Shown here piece after piece: positions 19,301 to 27,762 of a stretch of DNA of 64,000 bases. Each line of letters begins with the position of its first letter. The stretch's first letter is position 1. The stretch is from assembly GCA_902578815.1 (NCBI GenBank), contig CACHEI010000008.1, forward strand, positions 1 to 64,000, written 5' to 3'. Origin of the DNA: an uncultured SAR116 cluster alpha proteobacterium (GTDB lineage Bacteria > Pseudomonadota > Alphaproteobacteria > Puniceispirillales > Puniceispirillaceae). Below the pieces are notes generated by a model that was not told the origin of the DNA, ran no database searches, and was given only the letters and a program-made list of their open reading frames with translations. A program made the translations under genes and the position numbers.

Positions 19301-19302
19301 CG

Positions 19303-19899
19303 TTATTCATTCGCCCCTCGAGAGAGAGAACGGATGACAAGATCACTGAACACATCCCCAATATCCCCGGGAGATTGAAGCCCATCAGGTTTTAGCCACA
19401 GGCATGAATAAAAATACATTCCTAACAAGCCTTTCACAGCGATTTTATCAACTGGCCTAAACACATCTTGCTGGACACCTTCCTCTATTGTTTCAGACCA
19501 GATTTGTTGATATTCTGCGTGCATGCACATAACGTCATGGTGTCTTGAGCCGGTCAAAGACTGTACTTCGCGGAAACAGACAATTATCTCTGCTAAACTA
19601 CTACTAATCACAGCCATTAAGTGTCGGCTCAACGCTTTCAGACGCTGGATAGGATCTGGGTGTTCCTTTGCTATTCTATGGCCAGACTGAACAAGTTCTG
19701 AAATGTACTGTGAAGCAATTTCGTGAAGAAGGTCTTCTTTGCTTTCTATGTGATGGTAGAGAGTTCCGCGACCAAACCCCGAAGCCGCCCCGATTTCAGC
19801 GACGCCAACCCCATTGTAGCCTTTTTTTGCAAACAACGAGGCCGCCACCTTAGTTATCTTCTTTGCCTGTTCTGTTTCTTTCAATTTTTTATTTTCCAC
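19303..19899 (-). CDS. TetR/AcrR-family regulator
   Basis: A 198-residue TetR-type repressor. The helix-turn-helix is at about residues 15-60 (AASLFAKKGYNGVGVAEIGA, GFGRGTLYHHIESKEDLL), followed by a helical ligand domain. Members with this layout often control acyl-CoA or aromatic catabolism and sense CoA thioesters. It is transcribed away from the maoC/Mo-enzyme/etfBA operon, about 970 bp off. Two nearly identical 27-bp sites with an ACC-GTTT-GGT core lie in front of that operon and could be its operators. That link is inferred from position and site form. Confidence 0.85.
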   Translation of the reverse strand: MENKKLKETEQAKKITKVAASLFAKKGYNGVGVAEIGAASGFGRGTLYHHIESKEDLLHEIASQYISELVQSGHRIAKEHPDPIQRLKALSRHLMAVISSSLAEIIVCFREVQSLTGSRHHDVMCMHAEYQQIWSETIEEGVQQDVFRPVDKIAVKGLLGMYFYSCLWLKPDGLQSPGDIGDVFSDLVIRSLSRGANE

Positions 19900-20088
19900 C
19901 GATTAACATTAAATTGGTAAGTCGGTTTCACCATATCCTCCAAATGTAATACTTAACACCGCGACTTTCCCGACTTTAATACCTTCCCAGACAGATAGTA
20001 GTACCTTGACTTCCTACAACGCGTAAACGTGCAATTATGAATTTGCTTCGAATTGTCTCATTTCGTAACCAAATAATTCAACTATTTC

Positions 20089-20140
20089 AGCACTTGAGCC
20101 TAACAATATTTTTTAGCACCTGAGCCTAACAATATTTGCC
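20089..20140. repeat. Two tandem copies of a 26-bp unit
   Basis: The unit AGCACTTGAGCCTAACAATA plus six further bases occurs at 20089-20114 and, with a few changes, at 20115-20140. It lies in the gap between tetR and maoC. The function is unknown; slippage duplication is the simplest reading. The rest of 19900-20640 holds only the gene fragment listed next. Confidence 0.7.
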
Positions 20141-20223
20141 AGATTAAAACTGTACTGCTAGAAAAATTTACCTTTTTGACTATCTGCTCCGGTTTTTATG
20201 AATTGCACAGGTATTTACCTACT

Positions 20224-20413
20224 TCACCTGTCCACTAAATGCCAGTAGCGCCCATCTGATACATTATTAAATTTAGAATCTCTGCCAGCGCCCTTAATTT
20301 CAACATTGTTTGGCTTTCTTGATTCGACTAGCACCCCGAATGAGCATATCCCAATTATTTCTTCGCCAAAAATTGATAGGTCAATGCCACTTTTTAGATC
20401 AGGAATTATGACG
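20224..20413 (-). pseudogene. C-terminal gene fragment of unknown family
   Basis: The minus strand has an open frame of about 60 codons, from after a TAG near 20413 to a TGA at 20224-20226. Its content is protein-like: IIPDLKSGIDLSIFGEEIIG, later VLVESRKPNN and ending SDGRYWHLVDR. It has no start codon or ribosome-binding site, so it looks like the end of a lost gene. I do not recognise the family. Confidence 0.4.
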
Positions 20414-20680
20414 CGCTAAGCTTAACTGTTGGATAGCGAGCAAGAGTTCCTTTCAACTAACCAATAGGAGCTGTTTTTTCGTTAGACTTGGAAATTTTTC
20501 TTGGATTGCTTAATGGTTATCCATGGTTATCAAGCCTCAATAGAGTTCATATTGAATGAAAAATTCTTTGTTGCTAAAGCGTTAGACTGTTTCGAACTAA
20601 CCTCCTAAAATAGCAGGGTGATATAGTTTTTTGCCCTCCCTCACAGATGGTTAAAATTATAAATGCAAAACCTTATTATC

Positions 20681-20707
20681 ACTTGCATTGTACCGTTTGG
20701 TCTGTAC
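20681..20707. promoter_or_regulatory. Candidate TetR operator, copy 1
   Basis: A 27-bp element (ACTTGCATTGTACCGTTTGG then TCTGTAC) matches copy 2 at 26 of 27 positions. Its core GTACC-GTTTGGTCT-GTAC is an imperfect inverted repeat of the kind bound by TetR dimers. It lies about 190 bp upstream of maoC. Confidence 0.6.
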
Positions 20708-20763
20708 AATAAAATCAGAACGCCGTGGAAAAATTAAAGAAAGCATTCTGCGACGTTTTTGAC

Positions 20764-20790
20764 ACTTGTATTGTACCGTTTGGTCTGTAC
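20764..20790. promoter_or_regulatory. Candidate TetR operator, copy 2
   Basis: The second copy of the 27-bp element starts 83 bp after copy 1 and ends about 83 bp before the maoC start codon, so it probably overlaps or abuts the promoter. Conservation in otherwise diverged AT-rich DNA argues for a bound site rather than chance. Confidence 0.6.
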
Positions 20791-20873
20791 CGTCTTTTGC
20801 TGGTTACCTTAAATAGATCGTGCTTATTCATTTCGGCCTTTGTGACACCTAATTAAAATTATGAAAGCGTTGT

Positions 20874-21329
20874 ATGTCTGTCGCAGAAAGAAAAAATGGC
20901 TGGGAGGGCGTTGTAAACGGCAAACCAAAAATCGGGCAATCTAGTGAACGGTCTCGTACCACTAGGTCGGAGGATATCAAAGCATTTACCGAGATGACTG
21001 GTGACAAGAATCCAGTTCACTATGACGAGGAACTTGCGAAAAAAACACCGTTTGGCAAGCTTATAGTACAAGGTGGTGTAACAACCGGTCTTCTTAACGC
21101 CTGTGTTGCTGAAGACTTGCCCGGACCTGGAACGGTGTTTTTATCCACTGAACTAAAATTTATAAAAGCTGTAGGTATCGGAGAAAAATTGACTGCTCGC
21201 GTTGAAATTGAATCTGTAAGAGACGACAAACCCATTTGCAAGCTGATAACTTCTATCACCGACAGTGCTGGTGATTTATGTGTTGGCGGCACCGCAACAA
21301 CTTACACCATGCCGCTCAAAGGCCTTTGA
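20874..21329 (+). CDS. MaoC-like hydratase (hot-dog fold)
   Basis: A 151-residue protein of the (R)-specific enoyl-CoA hydratase family. MTGDKNPVHYDEELAKKTPFG has the catalytic Asp (44) and His (49), and LIVQGG the following conserved turn. The family hydrates trans-2-enoyl-CoA or related thioesters. It is the first gene of an operon with a sulfite-oxidase-family Mo enzyme and etfBA, with a 59-bp gap before the Mo enzyme. The ATG at 20874 has only a weak ribosome-binding site. The presence of a CoA-type enzyme suggests the pathway deals with an acyl-CoA, possibly a sulfur-containing one; that is inference. Confidence 0.8.
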   Translation: MSVAERKNGWEGVVNGKPKIGQSSERSRTTRSEDIKAFTEMTGDKNPVHYDEELAKKTPFGKLIVQGGVTTGLLNACVAEDLPGPGTVFLSTELKFIKAVGIGEKLTARVEIESVRDDKPICKLITSITDSAGDLCVGGTATTYTMPLKGL

Positions 21330-21388
21330 AACGCGGAAAACTTTTCCAAAAGACTTTAATAGATATATAATAATGCGGAGTGTTAATT

Positions 21389-22651
21389 ATGTCAGAAGAG
21401 ATGGAACTTGAAGGTGAATGGGTAATGGGTTGGCCCGATCGTAAACGGGCCCGCGTAATGCCAAGCAAAGATGCAGAAGGGCGGACTATATTCGCACGCT
21501 CTCCAGTACTTGATCTTGAGGGAGTCCTGACACCAACTGACGCTTATTATGTGATAGCTCAACTTAACATGCCTGATCCGGTTCATCCAGATGACTTCTC
21601 TTTTTCAATCGGCGGAATGGTTAACAATCCAATCGAGTATGCCCTTGAAGACATTCGAAAGTTTCCAGGACGCACTGTGCGTGCCGTGACCGAATGTGCA
21701 GGCAATGACGGTGAATTTTGGGACTACATCGAAGAGGGAAAAAATACTCGGAAGCCATCGTTGCGCGTTGTTCAAGCTGAAGAGGGTGGCTGGCGCCAAT
21801 CTGGAGACGACGAAGAGTCTATGAAAATCGAGAATATCCTCGAGTCTATTCCCACAACGGGTCTAGTCAGTGGCGGTGAGTGGACTGGGGTACCGTTTAA
21901 GACTTTACTTGAGCTAGCTGGCATCCAAGATGGTGCAGTTTCTGTCGCCCTTCATGGCTGGGATGAAGGCAGACCTGACCCAGTAACACAATACATGTCA
22001 GCCGGCCGCACTGACTTCGATGTAGTTGACCCCGGCGTCATAAATTATGCAAAGGCGATGCCGATAGAAAAAGCTCTTCACGAAGACACAATTCTGGCAT
22101 GGGCTCACAATGGTGAGTACTTGACTCATGTGCACGGTGCGCCATTGCGATTAGTTGTGCCGGGTTGGGCAGGAAATTGGTGGGTGAAATGGATTGATAG
22201 GATAGAAATACTCGATCACACGCCAGATTTCTATTATCAAACCCATTATTTTGTGAGCGGTAAGTCACCGGATGATCCCAATAAAAAGCCTATGAAGGTT
22301 CTTGGGGTAAAAGCGTTAATTACGTCACCTCGAGACGAGGATGGCCCAATAAAGTGTGGTTCGCATGCTATAACTGGCCGTACTTGGAGTGGCGAGGGTG
22401 CCGTCGTTCGTGTTGAAATTAGCACGGATGGTGGTGAAAGCTGGAACGATGCAATTATAGAGGAGTCGAATGACCGTTGGCTATGGCGGCGTTTCCACTA
22501 TGTGTGGGATGTTTCCGAACCAGGACAATACAAAATAATGGCAAGGGGAACTGACGAAAAAGGCAGAGTTCAACCTACTATGGACTGGAACTTTCAGCGC
22601 AAGCACTTTGACGGTATCGTGCCTGAAAATATCATTGTAGAGAAAGGGTGA
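21389..22651 (+). CDS. Sulfite-oxidase-family molybdopterin enzyme, no signal peptide
   Basis: A 420-residue protein. A Mo-cofactor domain with the Mo-binding Cys in VTECAGN (Cys about 103) and HGAPLRLVVPGWAGNWWVKW is followed by the Mo-co dimerisation domain (STDGGESWNDA). About 40 extra residues follow the Mo-Cys before GEWTGVPFKTLL. SoxC, encoded 8 kb away, is a relative. Unlike SoxC it has no Tat or Sec signal: the N-terminus is acidic and polar (MSEEMELEGE). It should therefore be cytoplasmic. It lies 7 bases before etfB, so an ETF is a likely electron acceptor. GGAG precedes the ATG at 21389. The substrate (sulfite or an organic S- or N-compound) is unknown. Confidence 0.85.
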   Translation: MSEEMELEGEWVMGWPDRKRARVMPSKDAEGRTIFARSPVLDLEGVLTPTDAYYVIAQLNMPDPVHPDDFSFSIGGMVNNPIEYALEDIRKFPGRTVRAVTECAGNDGEFWDYIEEGKNTRKPSLRVVQAEEGGWRQSGDDEESMKIENILESIPTTGLVSGGEWTGVPFKTLLELAGIQDGAVSVALHGWDEGRPDPVTQYMSAGRTDFDVVDPGVINYAKAMPIEKALHEDTILAWAHNGEYLTHVHGAPLRLVVPGWAGNWWVKWIDRIEILDHTPDFYYQTHYFVSGKSPDDPNKKPMKVLGVKALITSPRDEDGPIKCGSHAITGRTWSGEGAVVRVEISTDGGESWNDAIIEESNDRWLWRRFHYVWDVSEPGQYKIMARGTDEKGRVQPTMDWNFQRKHFDGIVPENIIVEKG

Positions 22652-22658
22652 TCTTTTT

Positions 22659-23471
22659 ATGAAGATTGTGGTGTGTGTTAAACAGATTCAGAATCCTGAG
22701 ATCCCAGCGGCTCAATTTCGCATTGACGAAGAAGCAAAGGTATTAATCCCTGTATCTGGTTTGTCACCTGTCCTTAGCCCTTTCGATGAACAAGCAATTG
22801 AAGCTGCGTTGAGAATACGTGATAGGGCGGGGGAAAACTCAGACATAGAGATAACGGTTGTGACTATTGCTTCAAAAGGATCTCGCACGGCAATTAAAGG
22901 AGCACTCGCTTTAGGTGCCGACAATGCTGTTTTGCTGAATGAACCGACGTTTGATGGAAGTGGTGGGTATGTCACTGCTCGCAACCTAGCTGAGACAATC
23001 CGCGCAATTGGTGACGTGGACTTAATCCTAACTGGACGTCAAGCTGCCGACGGGGATGCTGGTGTTGTAGGGCTTGGGATTGCTGAAATCTTAGATATTC
23101 CGGCTATTACTTTTGCTTGTGACGTCCAGACCGATGAAGGGGTCGTTACAGTAAAACGCGTTCTTCAAGATGGCATTGAAACAGTTGAAGCAGATTTGCC
23201 AGCACTGGTAACCATCTCCAACGAATTAGGCAAAGTCCGCCATGCATCCATGCGCGAGACTATGCGCGCAGCCAAGAAACCAGTGAAGGAATGGATGCCA
23301 GAAGATATTGGTCTCGATGACAACCAGGTGAGCTCTAAAGCTATGCGTCATGAGCTACAGCGCCTCTATATCCCAGTTAACGATATAGAATGTGAATTCA
23401 TTGATGGCGATACACCAGCCGAAATAGCTGCCACCCTTGCTCAGCACATGCGCCAAGCCAACTTGATATAG
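22659..23471 (+). CDS. etfB: Electron transfer flavoprotein beta subunit
   Basis: A 270-residue EtfB with N-terminal MKIVVCVKQIQNPE, SPFDEQAIEAALRIRD, GRQAADGDAGVVG, and NELGKVRHASMRETM near the C-terminus, which matches the AMP- and partner-binding regions. With EtfA it carries electrons from flavin dehydrogenases to ETF-quinone oxidoreductase. It starts 7 bases after the Mo-enzyme stop and 10 bases before etfA, so it is part of that operon. The wording of its motifs differs from the usual housekeeping EtfB, suggesting a pathway-specific copy. Confidence 0.92.
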   Translation: MKIVVCVKQIQNPEIPAAQFRIDEEAKVLIPVSGLSPVLSPFDEQAIEAALRIRDRAGENSDIEITVVTIASKGSRTAIKGALALGADNAVLLNEPTFDGSGGYVTARNLAETIRAIGDVDLILTGRQAADGDAGVVGLGIAEILDIPAITFACDVQTDEGVVTVKRVLQDGIETVEADLPALVTISNELGKVRHASMRETMRAAKKPVKEWMPEDIGLDDNQVSSKAMRHELQRLYIPVNDIECEFIDGDTPAEIAATLAQHMRQANLI

Positions 23472-23481
23472 GATCATAAAA

Positions 23482-24477
23482 ATGACTGACAATAACAATG
23501 GTGTTCTCGTAGTTGTAGAGGTGGAGGACAACCAGCCAATCGATCTGGGTTTAGAGATGTTAGCATTGGCAAGGCGACTCACTGACAGTATGGGCGGGTC
23601 AGTCACCGCCGTCGCTTTTGGCACTGGCCTGGAAACCATTGGTGAGATGCTGATTGCCTACGGGGCAGATCGAGTTTTAATAAATGATAACCAAATATTT
23701 GCCAACTTCCACGCTGAAGCTTGGTTGCCTGATCTGGCCAAAATAGTTGCTGAGTTGGCGCCCACTATTGTACTCATTGGACACTCAGAGTCTGGTACAG
23801 ATCTAGCCCCAAGGTTAGCTTTCCGCCTCGACGTTGATGTAGCTACTGGGTGTGAGTCAATTGATATCCTAAACGGGCGACCACATATGACGCGAAGTTG
23901 CTTCGGTGGCCTTGCTCGCGAAGTTGTCACTTTTTCTAAGTCACCTGCGGTAGCCACTATTCGTTCAAAAAGCCAACAGCCTCTGAAACCAACAACAGAG
24001 CGTTCGGGAGGGGTCGAAAATGTTATCTCAGTTCTTGATGTGAATTCCATACGCACTCGTGTTGTGAGCCGCGAACAAGAAGAAGCAGTTGGTGGAGTAA
24101 AGATGGAGAACGCAAAAATTGTGATTGGTGGTGGGGTAGGTTTAGGCGGACCAGAGGGATTTAAAACACTTAATGAAATTGCAGAATTAGTCGATGGAGC
24201 TGTTGGCGCCAGTCGCGCCGCCTGTGATTTGGACTGGTGCCCACGCTCTTACCAGATCGGTTTGTCCGGGCGCACAGTGGCACCTGAACTATACCTCGCG
24301 GTTGGCATCTCTGGTGCTAGTCACCACATGGCAGGCTGTGGCAACTCTAAGACCATTGTTTCGATCAATTCTGATCCAAAAGCAGAAATTTTTAAATCAT
24401 CTCGCTTCGGTATAGTTGGTAATTCTCAGGAAATTATGCCTGCTCTGGCGGAAGAGATCAGAAAGTTAAAGGCCTAG
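23482..24477 (+). CDS. etfA: Electron transfer flavoprotein alpha subunit
   Basis: A 331-residue EtfA. The C-terminal FAD domain shows IVIGGGVGLGG, VGASRAACDLDWCPRSYQIG, LSGRTVAPELYLAVGISGAS and SINSDPKAEIF. Normally the conserved stretch reads GQTGKTVAP and SGAIQHLAG; here it is GLSGRTVAP and SGASHHMAG, so this ETF is divergent. It closes the maoC/Mo-enzyme/etfBA operon and is followed about 390 bp later by a terminator. Apart from that hairpin, 24478-24925 has no gene I can see. Confidence 0.92.
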   Translation: MTDNNNGVLVVVEVEDNQPIDLGLEMLALARRLTDSMGGSVTAVAFGTGLETIGEMLIAYGADRVLINDNQIFANFHAEAWLPDLAKIVAELAPTIVLIGHSESGTDLAPRLAFRLDVDVATGCESIDILNGRPHMTRSCFGGLAREVVTFSKSPAVATIRSKSQQPLKPTTERSGGVENVISVLDVNSIRTRVVSREQEEAVGGVKMENAKIVIGGGVGLGGPEGFKTLNEIAELVDGAVGASRAACDLDWCPRSYQIGLSGRTVAPELYLAVGISGASHHMAGCGNSKTIVSINSDPKAEIFKSSRFGIVGNSQEIMPALAEEIRKLKA

Positions 24478-24869
24478 CAGAAACCATATGGTGATTGGCT
24501 ACCCAAATTATTTTAATTAGTAAGGACTTTTTCTGACTTTAACGGCGATGCTCGTTTTAGAAAAACCATTGGGAATTTTCACAGTTTATTGGCTTTTTAC
24601 GTTTTAGAGAAAGCATCTGTGAGATAAACCTCGCCGAAGCGCCTCCTTGTCTCTTGTGAATTACTCCTCATTGTCAAAATCTTGTTCGCACTTTAATGGG
24701 TTAGTTTATGACGTTTGATGCAGGTACCCTCTTGTTTTTTCAATAAACTGTATTCATCCTAAGTATAAATGCGAACCTGTAATGTGAAAGAAGCATCAAA
24801 AACAACGGAATTCACACAACAGCTAACTAAAATACAAATTTAGATGACCGTCTGCACCGTCCTAAGCTA

Positions 24870-24906
24870 AAGGAAGGACGGTATCACCCAGTCCTCCCTT
24901 TTTTCG
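24870..24906 (+). terminator. Probable terminator after etfA
   Basis: AAGGAAGGAC and GTCCTCCCTT pair over 9 of 10 positions and are followed by six T residues. The left arm overlaps another perfect hairpin (ACCGTCCT ... AGGACGGT, 24856-24882), so two structures compete. It may also serve the convergent TPR gene. Confidence 0.55.
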
Positions 24907-24925
24907 TCAAATCGGAACTATTCTA

Positions 24926-26680
24926 TCAACAACAACTAGTTGCGAGACTGTCTTGAGCGCAGAAACAGGTTTTTGCTGGCATGATATCAGCCCGAGAACT
25001 GCGTTCATTGAACAGAGCAGTGACCTCGGCAAGCTCTTCAGGTGCATCGCCACGTGCCTCAAGACAAAGTTTTAGACCCAACAAACCCCACATGTTGTCT
25101 TTCCAAAGTTTAATATCAGCACGATAGACAGCTTCTGCCTCTTCGATCTCACCTTGTTCGAAAAGGAGTGCACCAAGGATGTGGCGCACAGGTTGCATCT
25201 GTCCCCAGGGCTCATTATAGGCAAGGTTGAGTGATAAATTGACACCACGACGCAGGTGCTCAAAAGCAGCGGTAAAATCAAAAGCTTCACCGTGAGCCTT
25301 TGCTAGGAACTGTTTACGGTACTCGATTTCACCATCCAAAACAGCAGCATTAACCAAATGAATACACGGGCCGTCGCTTGGGTCTTGGTACATCAAGTTA
25401 TTATGCAGCACACGGCCGGCAAGCGCTGGGTTTTTAAGTGCCTCATAAAAGAGAGCCTGTTCAGCTTCTGCCTCTGCGACCATGCCCTTTGACGCATAGG
25501 CTACTCCGCGAGCATAGTGTTGTGTTACAATAGTGGAGGCGAAAACTTCCTTATCAGAGAAAGTTGGCTCAGAGATTATATCATCCCACATACCGAACCT
25601 AATCATGACGTGAAATGGCAAGGCGACATAAGACTCAAGGAAAATTGCACCCATTGGTATGATACCAGCAAGCATAAATTGCACGCCTGAGTTCTCGTCA
25701 CCTGCAGGATTTGCAGCAGCCGCTTTTCTAGCATACTTCATAGCGACTTCATACTGACCTTCAAACATTGCACACCAAACTACGAAGTGGTGATTATGCA
25801 TTCTGTAAAATTTGTAAAACTGCGATTCATTGCCCGTGAGTTCGACGTATTTATCATCGGCCTCTACAGCATTGATGTTACACTCCACAGCCTCTTTCCA
25901 TTGTCCAACCCAAGCATCTATATGGGACGGCATGTGTACAAGGTGACCCATACTGGGCATGGCAGTGCGTAACACATCGGCTGCGGGTAGGGCTCGCTCT
26001 GGAAATGGGGAAAGCTCCAAACAGTGGCAATACAAATGGCATAGTGCAATGTGTTCTTTTGCGCCATCAATGTTCTCAAATGCATCTTCCATAACCTGAA
26101 CGCAGGTTAATGTGTTGTCATCCGCCGGGGTGATTTCACCAGTTTCAGTGTTTTTATCCCACAGTTGCCATGCCTTGAGGTTCATTAGGGCCTCTACATA
26201 AATCGCGGCAACATCCAAGTTACCTTTATATTTCTCGTAAATAGGAGCCATGGCAGCCGCAAACGCAGCATTGAGTTCTGGAGTGTTACCCATGTTAAGC
26301 ACTGACGGGTCAGCTGCGTCACGCGCTTCTTTAGAATGGCGCTGGGCTAGTGCGTCGATAAGATCTTGCTCTAATTCTGAACATCCAGCTTTGAGAGAGA
26401 CAGCTTTTTGAATTGGATCAAAGCCCGAGCCTAGGCCGGGCGTCCAGTTGTAATTTGAGGAAACACAATATGCAATACCCCACCATGCCATTGCGCAGGT
26501 TGCGTCCAATTCGGTAGTCTTCATGTAGCAAGCGATTGCTTGCTCATGGTTAAAATTCAGCATATGCCCAAAGGCTTCAGCAAAAGTTTTCCGCGCATCT
26601 TCATTGCCGCAAGTAATCGTTGTGGCGAATGAATAGTTTGAAGCGTTTCCAAAATCGTAATCTGCAGGTGCAAGAGACAT
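24926..26680 (-). CDS. TPR-repeat protein with Cys-rich C-terminus
   Basis: A 584-residue helical protein with scattered tetratricopeptide units (for example NHEQAIACYMKTTELDATCA, ARGVAYASKGMVAEAEAEQA, EQGEIEEAEAVYRADI). The middle holds the conserved HMPSHIDAWVGQW and HNHHFVVWCAMFEG, whose clustered His and Cys could bind a metal. The C-terminus ends KTCFCAQDSLATSCC, with five Cys in the last 14 residues. No signal peptide is seen. The ATG at 26680 is preferred because AGGAGGGG precedes it. It is convergent with etfA. TPR proteins of this type are found in bacterial genomes, but I know of no assigned role; metal or thiol chemistry is only a guess. Confidence 0.75.
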   Translation of the reverse strand: MSLAPADYDFGNASNYSFATTITCGNEDARKTFAEAFGHMLNFNHEQAIACYMKTTELDATCAMAWWGIAYCVSSNYNWTPGLGSGFDPIQKAVSLKAGCSELEQDLIDALAQRHSKEARDAADPSVLNMGNTPELNAAFAAAMAPIYEKYKGNLDVAAIYVEALMNLKAWQLWDKNTETGEITPADDNTLTCVQVMEDAFENIDGAKEHIALCHLYCHCLELSPFPERALPAADVLRTAMPSMGHLVHMPSHIDAWVGQWKEAVECNINAVEADDKYVELTGNESQFYKFYRMHNHHFVVWCAMFEGQYEVAMKYARKAAAANPAGDENSGVQFMLAGIIPMGAIFLESYVALPFHVMIRFGMWDDIISEPTFSDKEVFASTIVTQHYARGVAYASKGMVAEAEAEQALFYEALKNPALAGRVLHNNLMYQDPSDGPCIHLVNAAVLDGEIEYRKQFLAKAHGEAFDFTAAFEHLRRGVNLSLNLAYNEPWGQMQPVRHILGALLFEQGEIEEAEAVYRADIKLWKDNMWGLLGLKLCLEARGDAPEELAEVTALFNERSSRADIMPAKTCFCAQDSLATSCC

Positions 26681-26970
26681 CTGACCTTCCCCTCCTATGG
26701 AATTTTTGCAATTCTTGAAGCTAATCAATCAAGGATTTTTTAATTATAGATTCTATCGAATAATAAATTCTCCTTGTTCGACTCTATCAAGCAACAAGTG
26801 TTTGTCAATGCAACCCAAAACATAAATGAATTCATTATTTGTGTTGAATTGAAGAGCTAAGGCAAGCTCTACTAAAATTCATCCGCTTGGGCCAAAGTCG
26901 CGAGCTTAATTTAAAAGGTAAAAAAATAATGAATTGCCGCTCACTCGATACAGTTCGTGATTTTCTTTGA

Positions 26971-27762
26971 CAAAAGAAAAATCCAGCAATCCTCTTTACG
27001 ATTATCGCAATCGGCTGGATTTACAGTTTTTTTCAAGTTGCTGCGCTAAACCCTGGGGTGAATCTTTCTCGATTTGGGCCAGGTATGGATATTCTCACGT
27101 TTTTGAGCGGCCAACAGACAAATGCAATGTCGAATTTGATTTCATCTATTCCTTTGTGCCGCGGTTTTGGGCTCTCGTGGACACTAGAAAACCTTGGCGG
27201 TTCTATATCGATGTGGTTTAGTATGGTTCTAGCAATGATGGTCCCAACTTTGTTAATACCCGGGTTTTCACGCTCGGTTAACATAACCGGGTGTATTGTT
27301 TTTCTTTTTGGCTATGTTTGTATTTGGTTTGTTTTTCGTTTTTTTGCGGTGACAATCCAATGGTGTTTGCAAGCCTCCGAGGTTTTGAATGATTGGATGG
27401 TAATAATCAATCCATCGACCTCGGCAGCGGTTTTTCTATTAATTGGAAGCATTCAACTGTTTAAACCAAAATTGGTATCATTACCCAGTTGGTCCAAACT
27501 TCTAAATTCCACCCAAATAAACTCAGCATCATTCTCCGATTATTTCAGGGCCGGATTAAAAAGGGGAGGAAATTGCGTTTATAGCTGTTCTCCCGTGATG
27601 TTTGTTATGTTCGTTTTTGGCCTGATGAACCTAGTTGCGATGGCATTCTTAACTATAATCATGTATTTAATGGCCAACGCCGCGACAGTCTTTAGTGCCA
27701 GATCTACGGGATTGGTGCTAGTTGTTTTTGGAATGCTTTTACTTGGGTTACAACATACCTGA
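26971..27762 (+). CDS. DUF2182 integral membrane protein, start unclear
   Basis: A predicted metal-binding membrane protein. FSMVLAMMVPTLLI in an early helix and FRAGLKRGGNCVYSC followed by a PVMFVMFVFGLMNL helix match DUF2182, though the usual CxGCC motif is only partly kept. The first GTG in frame (27058) would remove the first helix, ILFTIIAIGWIYSFFQVAAL, which is in frame upstream to a TGA at 26968. No ATG, GTG or TTG lies in that upstream part. An indel in the A-run at 26978-26982 would join it to a TTG at 26967. So the gene is either frameshifted or starts at a rare codon. Function unknown; DUF2182 proteins often neighbour metal-related genes. Confidence 0.65.
   Translation, partial: QKKNPAILFTIIAIGWIYSFFQVAALNPGVNLSRFGPGMDILTFLSGQQTNAMSNLISSIPLCRGFGLSWTLENLGGSISMWFSMVLAMMVPTLLIPGFSRSVNITGCIVFLFGYVCIWFVFRFFAVTIQWCLQASEVLNDWMVIINPSTSAAVFLLIGSIQLFKPKLVSLPSWSKLLNSTQINSASFSDYFRAGLKRGGNCVYSCSPVMFVMFVFGLMNLVAMAFLTIIMYLMANAATVFSARSTGLVLVVFGMLLLGLQHT

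Noticed and set aside
26967-27221. 84-residue TTG-started frame over the DUF2182 start
   Set aside because: It overlaps in another frame and has no protein-like content after its first codons; the DUF2182 frame explains the region.
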